A stretch of 64,000 nucleotides of DNA from Erythrocercus mccallii. Lineage: Eukaryota; Chordata; Aves; Passeriformes; Dicruridae. A program made the translations under genes and the position numbers. Of the stretch, positions 38,666-53,300 are shown one piece after another (the stretch's first letter is position 1; every line of letters begins with the position of its first letter). The stretch spans positions 124,001 to 188,000 of the forward strand of contig VZRG01000007.1 in assembly GCA_013397435.1 (NCBI GenBank), read 5' to 3'. The notes under the pieces are model-generated. The model did no database searches, had not been told where the DNA came from, and saw only the letters and a program-made list of their open reading frames with translations.

Positions 38666-38685
38666 NNNNNNNNNNNNNNNNNNNN
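38666..38685. other. assembly gap (20 N)
   Basis: Exactly 20 N characters. The round number suggests a placeholder for an unknown length rather than a measured gap. Sequence on both sides is ordinary unique DNA. The plus-strand frame read across it (38656-38856) is not interpretable. Confidence 1.
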
Positions 38686-41600
38686 CCCACCCATCTAAAT
38701 TTCAGTGGCAATGGGACAGAGTTCAGCTTTAAAACTGATAGCAGGATACAGCCTGTGGGGTATTCCATAACATCTGAAGGTTATGCAGAATGGGAAACAT
38801 TCAGACAAATTAATGAGAAAACTAACATAGATAAGGTTTTATTTCCTAGTGCATGACTAGACATTTTAGAAAGTGCTAGGGATTAAAGAAAAAAAAGGAA
38901 AACACAAACACAAACCTCAAAAAGCAATCTCCACCCACCTTCTCCCCCAAAGATTCCTTCCCCTACAACCTGGGACACCAGTATAGTTGATGTGTCAGGG
39001 AAAGGGACCCTCTAAGGACAACAGCATGTCATGACTCCCTTTTTGTCTTTTTACACTTATTGAGACATGGATAAGATACGCTCAGCATAGTCTGGACAGA
39101 AGTAGATACTCCTCTGCCTCCCTCTTTCAAGAATTCTGTGAACTGAAGTACCCTTGCATGTTTTAAAAAATAAAGACAAAAACTTAGGGCTGACTTGAAG
39201 AACTGGAATAGTCTCTTCTGCATGCATATGACAGTCTGGACAGTGTGGGGTTAGTGCCCCTCAGAAGTCACAATCCCCTTGCAGCCCCAGTGGGGGCAAC
39301 AAGCTCTCGGTATGATGTAAGCACATTTCTGCAACTCAGACCTGATCTTTGTGCACTGCACAGCAGTAGAGCCATGTTTAAGAAAGTAACTGCAGTGCAA
39401 ACCAGCTCACACTTGTTATGGTGCCACTAGAAATACAGCAAAGCACCAGCCAGAGGAGGCTGGAATAGGGTGAGGCAGCCTGAAATGCCATGATGAAAAA
39501 AACCCCAGAGAGGTAGCCAGGCTCTCCGAGGATGCTGCCCCCACCAGCTGCCTCGATTGCCTGGCCGACACCGCGCCTTGCGTTTCTGGCTGAGCATTTA
39601 GGAGAGCTACAGGGCCATATCTCATTACAATTCCTGAGAGCAACTGTTTAGCAGAACCACCATGAAGACCTGGGATGGATGACATGCTGGTGTTTTAGGA
39701 ACAAATACCAAACTCTTAATTAGAGGAACACCTACTATATAAGGGAAACAGAGGAGTAACAGATCATGGGCCTATGGGCGAGCAACACCAGCGCTCAACT
39801 TTTAAATTAGGCACTGTGAGAGATAATCACTCTTCCCAATATTAGACTTTACTTCCCTTTGTCTTTAAATGTCAGTAATAAAGCACTAAAGTTGTTGTTG
39901 CTGAGCATTATCAATGTATTAATATGTATTTGTATTCTTTAATACTTTTTAAACACTACAATATCGATTTATTTGACATCTTCTTATGGCAGAACCACAA
40001 ATGGACAAATTTTAGTTCAAAATGGATGATAATGGGGGAAGAGAACAGAATGCAAAACATGAGGCAATTGTGTAGCCTGACAATTTATAACACTACCTGC
40101 CTTCTGCTGCCTGGTTATTTATGTCTGGGTGGGGAGATAAAGAAAAGAAAGATAGTTGCAGGGAGGACAGCTTAATTTAAAACACTGTCACTTGCACCAG
40201 CTAAAGTCAGGAGTCAGGTTCTCAATATATGTAACAGGTGCACTGCCTCTGAGCAGATCCACTAATAACAAAATCAATTTAAAATAAAGTCTTCCTAAAA
40301 CAAAGATGAATGAAAAAAGAACAAAAAAAAAAATACCCAAATCAGAATACTTTTTAAGTGTAGGCTGTGATATTTCTGCTGTTTTCTACCGGCCGTCAAG
40401 ACAGAAATTAAAAACGCCCCCAGTTTCCAGTCTATGGCAGAGCAGGGATTTTGTATCAGGGCTCTCCTAAGTGTCCTTGCACAGTAAACATATCTTCTAA
40501 CTTCCTACGTCAAAAGCCCGTGCCCAGCATTATGGGTTCATATTCCATCCTTGAACTCATATCTAAGCTTCAGCCTGCTGGGTCTGCCTCAAAAATTTCC
40601 ATCAACACAAGCAAGAGCAGCTGGAGGCAGCAGGATGCTTCTAGGATCACTCAGCAGACAGGCAGCATAGCCAGTCACCGATCATGTCTCCCTCAGATTT
40701 ACAACACACCAAGCCAAAATGCCTCCAATGACAGAAAGCAATTACACCTTAAGCCCAGGGGTTAGAGAGAATAAGGGCATATCATTGTTTGGATTAAATT
40801 ATGTGAAATACAGATCTCCCAGGCTGGCTTTTTTACCTTTTTCAGCCCTTTCCTCTCCACACCCACTCGATGATTCTTGCACAAGGTAGGTAGGTGTCTC
40901 ATTGCCCTTGGCTACAATAGTTTGCAAAGTGTTTTAATACTCTAAGTATGAATGTTTAAGTATCGTCCACCCACAAATGCACAGACGCAGATCAAAACTG
41001 ACATTTATTATGAATCTAGCATGGGTAAATATCATCATTTTTATTTCAGACAAAAATGCAGTACCTTCCCTGGCTGTGTGCTGTCTTCATTAATAAGAAT
41101 TCACAAAATCTGCTTACATTAGCGTAAAGAAAAAAAAGAGGATGTAGAAGAAACGTGTAAAACATCTACTGAAAGCAGGCAGATTTTGCTCAGTTCTTCA
41201 TTGGCATTAATATCAGTCAGCTTCAGCTGGGCTGAAGCAAGCAGATTTACACAAATATAAGAAGAAAAACAGTTCCCTCACTTTTAACTAGTCACACAAC
41301 CATCTGTCTATTGGGAAGAAAAATGAATGGGCACTAAGTCATAGTCCAGACTGTTATAAAAGTAATAAAAGTGCTGCTAGCTAAAAACTAGAATTCATAA
41401 ATCCACCTTGTACGTACATTTGGAGCTTTCAGTTTCACAGCAATTCTCAACCAAACTTGAGAATGCCAGAGCATCAGTACAATTTTCCATGAGAATAGAA
41501 AACTTCTAAAAACCCCAAAGTGTTCCTACCAAGCACATTGTCGTGACAATGTGCAGCAATAAGACAGAAAGCATCCACTGTCATCAAAAGTGTTCTCAAA

Positions 41601-44600
41601 ATGAAGCATAGCAACAGATTAATTTGCAGGTCAAAGATTATCATTAGATTGGATAATGTTACTGCATGACTCTGTCCTGATGACAAGGATTACAACTAGA
41701 AGAGAAAATTATGTGGATGATATCCAATAAACAGCATCAACAGCTGAAAAAATTATTTCTGCAACTGGGGAAAGCCAGCAAAGCAGTATTTTGCTGATTT
41801 ATTAGTGCAGAACAATCATGGGATTATATTCATATCCTATGACACCCTTATTGTAATAGTCACAGATCTTTTGCTGACCAAGAAGCACTTTGATAGGAAT
41901 GAAAACTTTCAACATTCTTGGACTATTTTTTTTTTCTTCTTTTTTTGCTAAAGTAATCACCACACTAAATAAGAGAAAGCATAATTGAAATAATTTCACT
42001 TTTGTCTTCTGTTTTTGGACTTTGTTTCCATTACCTATTGCTTCCCTACACTTGCTTCCTGTCCTTTCTCTCAAATTTTATTGGAACTGTTTTTGCAGAG
42101 GAATCTTTTTCTACCTGTGACTGGAGTTACTAACACCTTGTTGGCAGTAACTCAGCCAAAGCAGCACAGCCCTTTTCAGAGGTCTCTGGTGCTGATTCAT
42201 TTTACTGTCAGCTACCTCCCCTGCCTTACTATTCACATACAGCCAAAGGAGGCAGCAGGCAAGCTGTATCGGCTACAGGATCCTGAAACTCTTCTTTCTA
42301 TACTATGAATCGAAATAAGCAAAGCTGCCTCTCTTCTCTAAATCTGAGTCGTCTTTTACTTCTGCCATGCTCTCCTCTCTATCTCTTCCCTACTCCTCTT
42401 TATTTTTTTGTAATAATTTTCTTTCTCACTAAATGTCTCCTCCACCACCCTGTTCAACAGTACTACTCAACGCATTTGCAGGATCTCACTTCAATTTTAC
42501 AAGAGTACGCTTGACAGGATAGTCCCAAATTATACTGCTAGTCCAAACACCTTGTAAATGTGGCAAATCCATCCACCAGCAAATCAGGAACCTAGGACCC
42601 AAAATGCCACTGTTAACATTTAAGCAAGAAAAACATTATAGACATAGTGGAATAGCATGTCAAATGGGGGCCCAAGGGGTTAAAAGAAGAAAATCTCAAC
42701 AATTTAAGTACATCTTGCTATAAGCTGCATGAACACCTTCCTTTTTTTTTTTTTTGACACTTGTCTTTTAAAAATATATTTCTGTTTTGACATTCTGGTT
42801 CTGAACATATTTCACTCCTGCCAATCCAGTGTTTGTGTTTTGAATAACTTGGAACAGACGAAGTGCTGGTCCAGAGACAAGAAATCCTCCGAACATCTGT
42901 CAACCTCTTCAGCATCGAGAGCTGAAAGCAGGCTCTGCCAGTAGCTCTGCCTGTCCTGCTGCACTCAGAGACTGTGGGAGTTGTTAGGATGCCTCCACAG
43001 CCAGGCAAGCAGCAGAGGATGAAGGAAACAGCATGACTCGAAGCTGCAGTGGCATAGCGGTGGTCTGACACTCCCTGGGATGTATGGAATAAGGTAGGGG
43101 GAATGTTATGGATAAGAAAAAAACCCCTACAGTGCCACTGAAAAGCAGGAGTAGTGCCTCCTTTGTCACAGTTAGAAAAAGGAGAAAAGAAGGAAAATTC
43201 ATTCTCTCACAGAGAGCACACCCATGATTTAGCTGTGATTTCAATGAGACAAAAAGCTTTGTGCTGGCAAACTGCACAGGTCCTTTACCATGTCCCTTTG
43301 AGGGTCTTAATCCCTCTAACCAACTTCTAAGCCCTCATGAAACAAAAAAAAAGGCTTGGCAAAAAATACCAACTAAAGAACTAATGAGGAAAGAGAAAGA
43401 AAAATGTGTTGAAAAATGGAAAGGACCTATCTTGACAATGATGAGGAGGGCACCCTGGCATGTCCCATGCTCGTCTTCAGGGAGTTGGTGGACCCTGACC
43501 AGCAGTGCTGTGCCTGCAAGAGGAAGTGAGGAGGAAGTGAAAGCAGGGCTCATGGTGCCTGGTGTCTCCCTCCTGGCAGTCTCCTCCTGGTGCTGTGGAT
43601 GGCCAGTGTGGGCAGGGCCTGGAGGAGCCGCAGAGGGAGGTTCTGTGACTCGATGATCCCATGAGCAGGCTCTTTCACAAGAGCAGGCTCCTGAACTGTG
43701 GAACTGCAGGCAGGGACTCATGTTTAGGGATGTGAACATGGCACCACAATCAAATACAATGCTCATTCAACAGGTTTTTATATCCATTTCTGTAGCCCAT
43801 GATCCTCCATAGTTTCTGAGGTTGTGCTCAAAGACAGAACCCTGCTGCAGGGCTGACAGGGCAGATGTGCAACTCAGGTGCACTCTCATTCTTAGATGTG
43901 CAAAATCACTGGTGACGTCTGGAGACCCTTATTTGCAAAAAGCCAAGAAGTAGTTCTCAGTGTCAAGCTTTGGCATACTCTTAAATCAGGAGCAGCAGCA
44001 AATTTGTTTAGCATTTAAAACTCATGGATATCAGCTTAAGAATCACAACTAACCTCAGTTTTGTGGTTGACTCAATGGAGTCCACCACTGATCCCCTCCT
44101 TTCCTCATGCCATTCTCTAATGCCAAAACTTCTCAATGACATCAACAGGGGTCACCCCCATCCTCAGTATTATACTATAACACACACAGGCTTCAAAAAA
44201 TCCACCCTTAAGTATTAATGTAATATGCCTGTAAATATCATTAAACTTCCCTCATAGACACTCAAGCTGAGAAATCACAACTGAAGACCAGGAGAAATAC
44301 AGACTTTGGTGAAGGCATAGTTTTCTGAGCATGAGGTAGACAGTGCCATGTGACTCTACCTGTGTAAGTGGGTTGGCACAGCAGACAGGAATCCTGACCT
44401 GAACTCATCAAATGGCATTTCTTACCAAAAATGTGTGGACAGCAGTGGTCATCCAACAAAATGGAATTTGCTTTCTTTCCCATGCATTGTACTTTTGCAT
44501 CAACTCTCCATGAGCAGAAAAGCCTCCAGAATGTTTCCTGGCCTCTTCTGACCTTCAGGCCTAAGAGACTTAAGGTACAGTCCAGAATGACAGGTACAGT

Positions 44601-45486
44601 CCATATAATCACAAAGCTGTGATAAAAGAGCTTTGAAAGACCATTTAGAATTACAGTCTTGAAAAAAATAGAGTAACCAGGATAGAGAATGTTCTCCTGA
44701 AAGGCAAAGTTATTCCCAAGTACTTTAGCTACATTAGTTTGCTTGTTTGTCACAGGAACAGCTAAGGTATCTCACTGAGTGAAACACATTTTGTCCCTGA
44801 AAATAGTGGCACTATTTGAATCCTGTTGCTTAAGAAGTGAGACAGCAGAGAGCAGTAGGAGACATAGATAAAATCATGACACTCAATATTTAAATTCATC
44901 AGAAATCTGAAATTAATGAGTAATGCTCCAACCACATTAGGCTTGGAAAGAAGAGACAGACATTGACTTTTATTACCTCTAACTAACACTGTTTTATCTG
45001 CATCTTAGTTACCATAGAAACTTTCACAAAATCTTCATGGAAATTAACCAATTAAATGGTATTTCTGTGTGCAAAAGAGTTCAATTAGTTAGGACAATTA
45101 AAATAATATATTAAAAAAACTTGAAAGGCAAGTAGCACAGCTTCATACCTTCATGAAGCAAAATCCTAAACTTTGATAAAAGTAAATAGAACATTCAGTA
45201 GTGAAGTTAAACTAAGGGAAACACAAACAATTAAAACCTGAGAAGAGATCCTTGGATTTAATGCCTATTTAAAAAGGTAACAATAGTTAGAAGGCTGTTT
45301 TGCTTGGTTTATTAAATTAAATAAACATGTCTTGGTGAAAAAAAAAAAAAAACAAATTAAAATGTAGCTATCTCCTAGCTAAAATAATTAACAATTAACA
45401 ACAAAGAAAAAAAACTGGTCTGAGGTGTCACCATGACTCTGAAACAGATACATTTTGGGAAGAAGCAATAATCCAGTGTAAAACAT
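38686..45486. other. non-coding unique sequence
   Basis: No gene, RNA or mobile element recognised. A T-run lies at 42742-42755 and an A-run at 45338-45352. A 12-bp direct repeat, AGGTACAGTCCA, occurs at 44573-44584 and 44592-44603. A GC-richer patch at 43440-43720 has frames open on both strands, including 43335-43766 (minus), none recognisable. The minus frame at 44262-44753 (163 codons) lacks any known motif. Confidence 0.6.
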
Positions 45487-45918
45487 CATAGAAACATAGA
45501 TTCATGAAGGTTGGAAAAGACCTCCAAAACCATTGAGTCCAACCATTAACCCAGCAGCATCATATTCACCACTAAACCCTATCCCCAGCTGCTTCATTCA
45601 CATACCTTTTGAACACTTCCAGGCATTGCTATTCCACTGCTTCGCTGAACAGCTTGTTCCAATGCTTGACCACTCTTTCAATGAGGAAAATTTTCCTAAT
45701 ATCTAATCTAAATCTTCCCTGAAACCACCTGAGGCAATTTCCTCTCATCCTGTCACTTATTTCTCATGGGAGAAGAGATCAACCTCCACCTCACTACAAC
45801 CTCCTTTTAGGAAGATATAGAGATCAATAAGGTCTCCCTTCAACGCCCTTTTCTGCAGAATAAACAACTCCAGCTCACTCAGCTGCTCCTCATCACCTAT
45901 AAGGTGCCATAGATCCAA
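45487..45918 (-). mobile_element. CR1 LINE, 5'-truncated 3' end
   Basis: The plus strand shows, in order, the reverse complement of the avian CR1 3' region: the degenerate CATAGAA...CATAGATTC terminal repeat, a GGTTGGAAAAGACCTC word, GAGTCCAACCATTAACCCAG, CACTTCCAGG, CTTGTTCCAATGC, TTCCTAATATCTAATCTAAA, TTTCCTCTCATCCTGTC, ATAAGGTCTCCCTTCA and CAGCTCACTCAGCTGCTCCT. The element is thus on the minus strand with its 3' terminus at about 45487. It reaches only about 430 bp inward, so it is strongly 5'-truncated, as most CR1 copies are, and carries no reverse-transcriptase domain. Many substitutions and a degenerate terminal repeat suggest an old copy. The inner boundary is approximate. The minus-strand frame at 45757-45993 is inside or beside it and is not a gene. 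Confidence 0.93.
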
Positions 45919-48900
45919 GATCATGATAAGGCAGGAACTGAATGCTACTCTTGATTTTATCACAGACTCACCATCAGTCCTTAAATAGGACATATTCTTT
46001 GTGGCTCAGTTTCCCCAGCTGTGCAGTAGGAAAGATAGACCTTTGATTCTGTAAATTGTTCAGGCTTATGAATGCATATTTTAATGTTAAGCTCAGCACT
46101 TCCTAAACCCAAATTACTTCTGCTATCCAAAGTGGAAGCTGTTGCCATGTGGAAGAGTACAGCACTGGGCTCTGAAAGACCAGTGTGAGCTCCCATTCAA
46201 TTTTCATGCACCCTCTTCTCCAGTAACCAGTGTGCAGGCTCCTCCAACTCGTATTTCATGAACAGAGATTACTATTATTTTTCAAGTAATATTTTTCTTC
46301 TCTCTGAAAGAGCCAGTGACTTTTCCTTCTAAGTACCAGCACTTTGGTCCTCTTCTGCTTTGGAGATTTAGATCTCCATGTGTGGTGTGAATTCAAAGAT
46401 GTGGTCCAGAGGAGAAAACTACACTTAAGACAGTGGTTTGACTACTGTAGCTTGTTGAGGAATCAAAATGAAGATCAGACACATGGCTTATCAGAACTTG
46501 CAGTGCTCTCTGCAAAGACAAAAGAGGAGAGTTGTTCAAAGTGTTGTTTGAGGATGTGGCTGAGTAATTCCCATCATCCTTGCAGATGGTATTGGGTGTG
46601 TGACACTAGACAGATATATAGACCAGAGGAAGCTTAGTTGTCTGGTTTTTTCAGGTGTAAGAGATAACTTAAAATATTCCTAAATTCAAGGCCTCTCACA
46701 GGCACAGATCTCAATTTTGATCATGAGGTAAGCAGCAGACAAACGGTCTGCCTGCACAGCATCCTTTCCTGGGAAGGAAGCTACACTGAACTGGTGGGGA
46801 TCTCCTTGCGTGGAGCTGATGGGTCCCTGCAACAAAAGGACAGGCTCAGCATGAAATGTTTAAGTCAGCAAAACCCACCAATTTAAGCATGAGAAGCTTG
46901 GACCTATGCTGCAAGACACTGCCCAGCAGTCAGCAACACTGCAGAAGCTCTTATTTTTCAACTCTTTGTATCTTTCTAGTCCCCACAGATGTTGCACAGC
47001 AATTCACATGTGCAGGAACATTTATTATCCAAGTTCTTTAATTTCCCCTGCTTTTTGTTGCCCAGTTACTACTTTGCTTTCATCAGCTGAAGTGTTTGAG
47101 ACCTCTCAGAGGCTCACTGCTGCATGCACCTGTCAGCTCTCTAACCTGTCATTGTTTTGACACACTCTAAGAGAGACTTTATGTGGGCATCTGGATAAGT
47201 ATAACTCCATCCACACCTCTGGGAAAATGGGAGTCTTCCTTGGGTCAGCTGTGGGAAATGAAGGGTCCATGGGTTTTCAAGCAGAAGAGAAGTGTACATG
47301 TAAGGAACAGTGCTCCAGGAAGTGGGAGGGCTGGAAACTATTCTTCCAGTGGCACTAGAACTACATACATTTATGCATACAATCAGTTTGCAGGAACATT
47401 AAATCATTCACTGCATTATTTTTATGTGAAGCTTCTGTGTTACATGTTATGCTCTATATTCCTGAAAGTAGTTTTTGATAGAACAAGAATTACTTTAGGC
47501 AAACACTCAGCAGGAAAAGCAGAAAACATGCTATTGTTTCAGATCTTGATTATGCAGATTGGCTTCTCTAGTAAGGAAATTAACTCTATGCCACAGCTGT
47601 GGGGACTAAAATTACAGAACAATCGATATTTTGAAAACTTTGAAAATCTGCCAAAGGAGAAAATTACATGATTGAACAACAGCTTTTATACAATCAAAGT
47701 TAAATATTTCACTAATGAATTTGTTCAGTCTTTTGTTTAAAAATTTAGTAATTGGATTTATTGTGATATACCCAACAATTTGTCCAACCACATATAGTTT
47801 AGGAATTCCTGTTAAAAAATTTTTTTAAAAAAAGTAATTCTTCACTTTCTAGACCTAATACACAAAGCAACCTCTTACTGCGTAATTTAAAATGTTCTTC
47901 TAAATTTTTTCCTGATCATTTTTGAGTTCTATAATACATTTTTTTCTGGAAAAAAAACTAAAAAAACCCCAGCCAAACACAAGACTAGACACAAGGAGGA
48001 AACAGAGGAACCTTAGCATGAAGTAGAACCAAAAGTGTAAAAACTACTTTGAATATTTTTGAAGAATTTGGGATTGTTACAGATTCCATCTATTATAAAA
48101 GTGACTGTTACTAATAGCCTGAGGATTGTGCCTTGGTATGGTAAGGAATTCCCATGCTTCAAGAAAAGGATGGCAGCAAGATGGGATGACGGATGGTGAG
48201 CAGTTAGAGCAGAGCAGCCAGATGAAAAGCGGTCTGTAAGCCCATAGCCAGACACCCTGGGGACTGAGCAATCACCAACAACCCAGAAGCCACAGAGACA
48301 CAACTTGATAAAGAGTTTTGTTAAACTGGCTTCTAGATGTCAAATCTGCTGATATGGGTATGATTCACACCCATTATACTTGAATTATTCTGAGCCCCTC
48401 CAAACTGCTATCTCAAATGTCATTTCCATCAGCTTGGTCACTCATTTTTAGCATTATTTCTTCACTTCCTCCGAGCCCAACAACACAATGAAATAAATGT
48501 GCTGCATCCAGCATATTCAGGTCACAAAAGTAACTGACGCCAGCAAGGTCAGTCATATAAATTCACTGCAAGATTGCTTTGAAAGAGATTCATGCTAAAG
48601 GATTCAATAGCTAGATAATCACCTTGTGACAGTAAAGGGAAAAGAGAAGGAAATAATTATTTAATTTTCTATCACCACTTCTCCTCCCTCATTTGTGGGA
48701 AGAAGATAGGAAGTTTTTGCTGTTCATGGTAACACAGAAATTAAGCAAAAATAGTGTTATGTTTTATAAAGCAGAGCAGTTGTCAACTCATATCATTTAT
48801 TCATTCATTACTGCAGCTACCATAACCAGAAACCAACACTATACAATCTAGGACAGCTGTGCTCTTTGCTGCTAATACTATAGGCAGTGCCTCATACCAT

Positions 48901-50330
48901 AAACCCATCATTCATTACAGGGAACAACTGACAGATTCTTCCCCTAAGGAGGCCTTAAATCTGAAATGCCATACCCTGTCAACACAGGTGTACAGGAGAG
49001 AAGCTCATTTATTGGCAGGCTGGGTAATACATAAAAATAGTCACTATCCAAAGTTGATAATCGATTAAAAAAAAAATAACCACAAAAAATCCCAGACAAG
49101 GTTTGGTGCTCAGTTGATAAAAAGTTAACAATAATTCTCCATTTGTTTTGCAAAGGCTATGCTATTTAAGTCCTTCAGAAGATAAATTGCCTTATGCATA
49201 GTTTGCAGACCATTTAGTGTATGGGCTCTACAGCCACAGAAAAGCATTTGTACGAGGCCCTTGCTGTGCTGTTGCCTGTCTCACCTCCCGTGATTGAAAT
49301 ACAGCACTTGGCACAGAGATGCAGAGAGGCAGGAGGTCCAACATACAGCAAGCATCTGGAATGACTGACTTCAGTTGTACAGAGGTTTCACCTACCACTG
49401 AACTCAGACTAATTATGTGCATTTATTCTTCATACTAGCAGATCCCTTTAGCATTGAACCTTTCAAGTGTTGATGTCAAGCACATCATTTAAGACAGAGT
49501 TTGCTGAAAGGCAAGCAGGTTTATTTTATGATGCCACTCTGTACGAGGATGAAATGAGACTGGAACTGGAAATACCTGCAGCACTGTACACTGCATTTTG
49601 TCCTGATTCAAGGTCTTCTTGCTATTCTTTTCCTTATTTTTGCCCCCTCTTTCTCCACTCAGAGAAATATAAAAAAATTACAGAACACCTCTTTAGTTAG
49701 TTGTACTTTGTCCATTTTGAGTCGAAGCAGAAAAACACTTGCTGACCTGGACGAATAAATTACACTATTATCTAATGAACTGTTGCAGACCTCATTTGAA
49801 TGTAGCTGACTTTGGGAGGAGCATGAATCTTCCAGTCATTTAGACAGTAGTTGTTCAGGATAGACAATATTAATTTAGGGATGAGTCATTATGTTCAATA
49901 TCAGTCTGGGGCCTAATGATTTGATTCAAATTAATTTCAGTCACTGGGGAGAAAAAAAATACTAAAATTAGACATATAGCAGAATATCAAAACAATCTTT
50001 CCTGTGATCCAAAGCACTTATGGGCTGTCATTGCAAGGCTGAAATGTCCTTTTTCACATCACACTGTATGTGGACAATCTTGCTCAAATGCAGTGGTGCA
50101 GTATTCACTGACTAGAGCATCCCCATATCTCCTCTGACCCAGAGAGGTCTGGGGTTCAGAAAGATTTAAAGCTGTATAGGGACCGATTTCTGCCACTCCC
50201 TGATGCAGGTGATATTTTGGATTAGGCAAAAGGAAAGAAAGGACTGGCAGAAAGTCAAATGTCTAGCTGAGCCCTGTTATTAGAGAAGGAAGGATTGAAG
50301 GGAATAAAACAAGGATGAGAGTTGATTTCC
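45919..50330. other. non-coding unique sequence
   Basis: No gene or repeat recognised. The plus frame 47183-47671 (162 codons) has no known domain. A 14-bp T7A7 palindrome lies at 47820-47833. Two short ATG-led minus frames at 48944-49422 are unremarkable. Confidence 0.6.
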
Positions 50331-50345
50331 TTTTTTTTTTTTTTT
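50331..50345. repeat. poly(T) tract
   Basis: Fifteen T in a row; simple sequence. Confidence 0.9.
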
Positions 50346-53300
50346 GCTAACACGATGGAGAATTTCTTTTAACATTTCACTACAGAAACTTGATAGCCTT
50401 GGATTGTCTTCACATCCATCAGGCCAAACAGAGCTGGGATCTTCTACTCAGATATATTTGTTCCATTTACACATTTGCAGAGAACTCATTAGGAAGCCTG
50501 AAAGTGAGGTAAAATTTTCCATTGCTTGAAAACTGAACTAAAACCAGCATATTATTTATTTCCAGAGGTAACCCTGTAGTGGGTAAAAGGAAAGTTAAGG
50601 AAAGTGGGTTATACTTCTTTGTAATGATTTTTTCACTGTATCTTCATCTGTGGTGTTAGGGAAAAGTCAGCAGTGTATTGGCGTCCATCAGACCAAGGAG
50701 CAGAGCAGGATCAAAGCAGTGCATTGGGTTTTCCCAGCATTCTGGGCAAGAGTTGATCTAACCCTTGTGAAACAACTACAAGGAGCCATGTGATGTGATG
50801 CTCACCTAGAGTAAATGTTTGGAAACACAGCCTAATTTTGAGAAGTTGTCTCATAGATGCTTTGAGCCTAAGCTGAAGAATACTTTATTCTGCTCTCCTT
50901 CAGAATACCTTGAGGAAGGATTACTTCTCTGTTTAGCTCTTAAGAGGTCATTGATAATAATTTAGATGGAGGTGCAACAGGGAAATTCTTTATGGTTCTG
51001 CTTTTGCAAATTATAAAGGAGCCTTTAATTACAAGCTTGCTCACTTACATTTTAAGAACAGAATTAAATGCACACTAGCTCAGTGAATTTTGCACGCTGA
51101 GCTCCATGGACTGCCACACTCCTGGATTCTTGAGTGACTGGTGACCTGTGATACAGGAGATAAAGCCTTTGCTCCCCATGCTATAGCAACCTGGTCTCAA
51201 AATCCAAAATAACAAAATTACAGGACTAAGATGACTTGTAGCTATATAAACTGAAGTGTAGAAAGCAACACAGGGTTATGATAAACAGATTTGCTTTTGT
51301 TGCTGATTCTGTCAACAGTTTGGGGAGTGAGAGCAATTGCTAACTCAGTCATTCTCCTGAATTTCTGCTTCACTCTGTGTAAACTGAAGCCCATGATAAC
51401 AATTTCTTTTGTAAAATACTGATAAGAAATGCCATGTCAAATCTCCTCTGGCTACATGTAAAGAAGAGACATAATTTAAGATTAGCCCAGATTCAGGCCA
51501 GCTGGTGACTAAATACACTATTTCAAAAAAAGTCTCCAAAGGTAAACATCCACAAAATAAATTTACTGCAGAATATATTCCCCTACAAAAAGCTGACTTT
51601 GAAATGCTTGCTTCCACTTCACTGACTGCACTGGCTCCTTCATTTGGGAAATTTGATTTTTGACACTAGCACCGCTGCATGACTTTCAACCCTTCAGGTT
51701 CCTCCTTTGCTGCGAGCTGGTCATCACATCCAGCCTTAGCTTGTGCAACGTACAAACAGTTTGCATGCCTCTCTGTGTTCACCGAGGCTTCACAGCTCTG
51801 ATTGCAACAATTTCCCAGGAAAATAACTACCTAAGCCTGAAACTCAGGGTCTGTCCACCTCCACAGAAAAAATGTTACTGCACGAACACTGTCGGTGGCT
51901 GCATGATCCATAGCAGTCAGTGCAAGAGATTTCATAACCATTGGACTTCTGTTCTCAGTAGCCTAGATCCAATTCATTAGAAGAAGCTGGTAAATGTCAG
52001 CTCTACAAACAGGACAAAAAATGATTCAGTCCTCTCTGTATAATCTGTCTAATAAATTCAATAGGTGTCACTTTTGTGGAAGGGTCTATATACCTCAGCA
52101 GTAATTTGTCACCATGAAACAGTTTCAGGGCGTTTCACAGTTGTGTGTCAGTGTTCATTTCAGGCCTTATCTTCAATGAACATTTCTTGCTAAGAGCAAT
52201 TAATTCCTTGCATCTGTCACTATAGGAACAAAGCAAATGCACTTTATGCAGAAGGCCCATTATTCAGTACATTAGGCACTGATATGACAGCTCTCCTCAT
52301 CCCACAGTCACATACAACAATAAGTCACCTTACTTATCGCTAAAATTTTCAAAATTTTATATTATGAGGATATATATTTACTTTCTTTTTTTAAAATTTA
52401 TTTTTGGTATAAAAAATAAAATTTCAAATATTATAACCCTGATTAAATAAAACCAAAAAAACCCACAACCCTAAAACAAAAAAAATTCCCATCCTTTCAG
52501 TAAATGCTGCATCAGCAGCAAATTTGTATCAGGCAAATTTGAAATGAAATGATGAGACAAAAAGAAAGAAGAAAAACAACAAAAAAATGCATAAGGTTAT
52601 TAAGGGGAGAAGACTTCTAAACGACACTGAACTGTACTGGAAATTATTTGAAATTAACAGATCTGTTTGCAGCATGACTTTTTCTCCACTCTGACCCCTC
52701 AACCCTAGCCTGCCCTCAAATATAATGGCCTAAATATATTCCAAAATCAATATTTGTGGTTGTTGTGGACTTTTCAAAGGAAATTATTAGATATTAAAAG
52801 CTCACTTATAATACCTCAAGATATCATTCAGAACGGAAGAAAGAAAGAAAATGCTGGAAATGGTAGAAATGCCAGAAAAGAACAGCAAACAATTATTTGC
52901 CCATTTGATGTTTGCTACAATGAGGAAGAACCAGGGAGATTCCCGTACAGGATGTTTTCAATCACCTGGATGAAAATGAAAAATGGAGGAGGAAAAAGAT
53001 TATATTTATTCTTTGTGATGTGAGCTACTGGTTGCCTGAAATATTACGATACTGTACAAACTGCTAGGGGATGAAATTAAACAACCGCAATAGCTACATC
53101 ATGCACACTGAATGTTTGCAAAAAATATGTATGCACAGAGTAATCACTGAAGTAAGAGAGGCAGTTTATTCAAGCTGCATGTTGCATTCATTTTTCTCAG
53201 TGATGCCAGAAAATATATTAATTCTTAAAACCTGCTTGCTAATCACTTTAAGCAAACACTGGAGAAAACTCAATTGGGATGCAATTGAGCAGGCACCACA

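Noticed and set aside
44262..44753. 163-codon minus-strand frame as a gene
   Set aside because: The length is within chance expectation and the peptide contains no known motif, domain or coherent topology.
45757..45993. Minus-strand frame over the CR1 fragment as a CR1 protein remnant
   Set aside because: It lies at the 3' end region of CR1, mostly beyond the reverse-transcriptase domain, and has no reverse-transcriptase motif.
47183..47671. 162-codon plus-strand frame as a gene
   Set aside because: No recognisable protein features, no splice context, and a length explained by chance.
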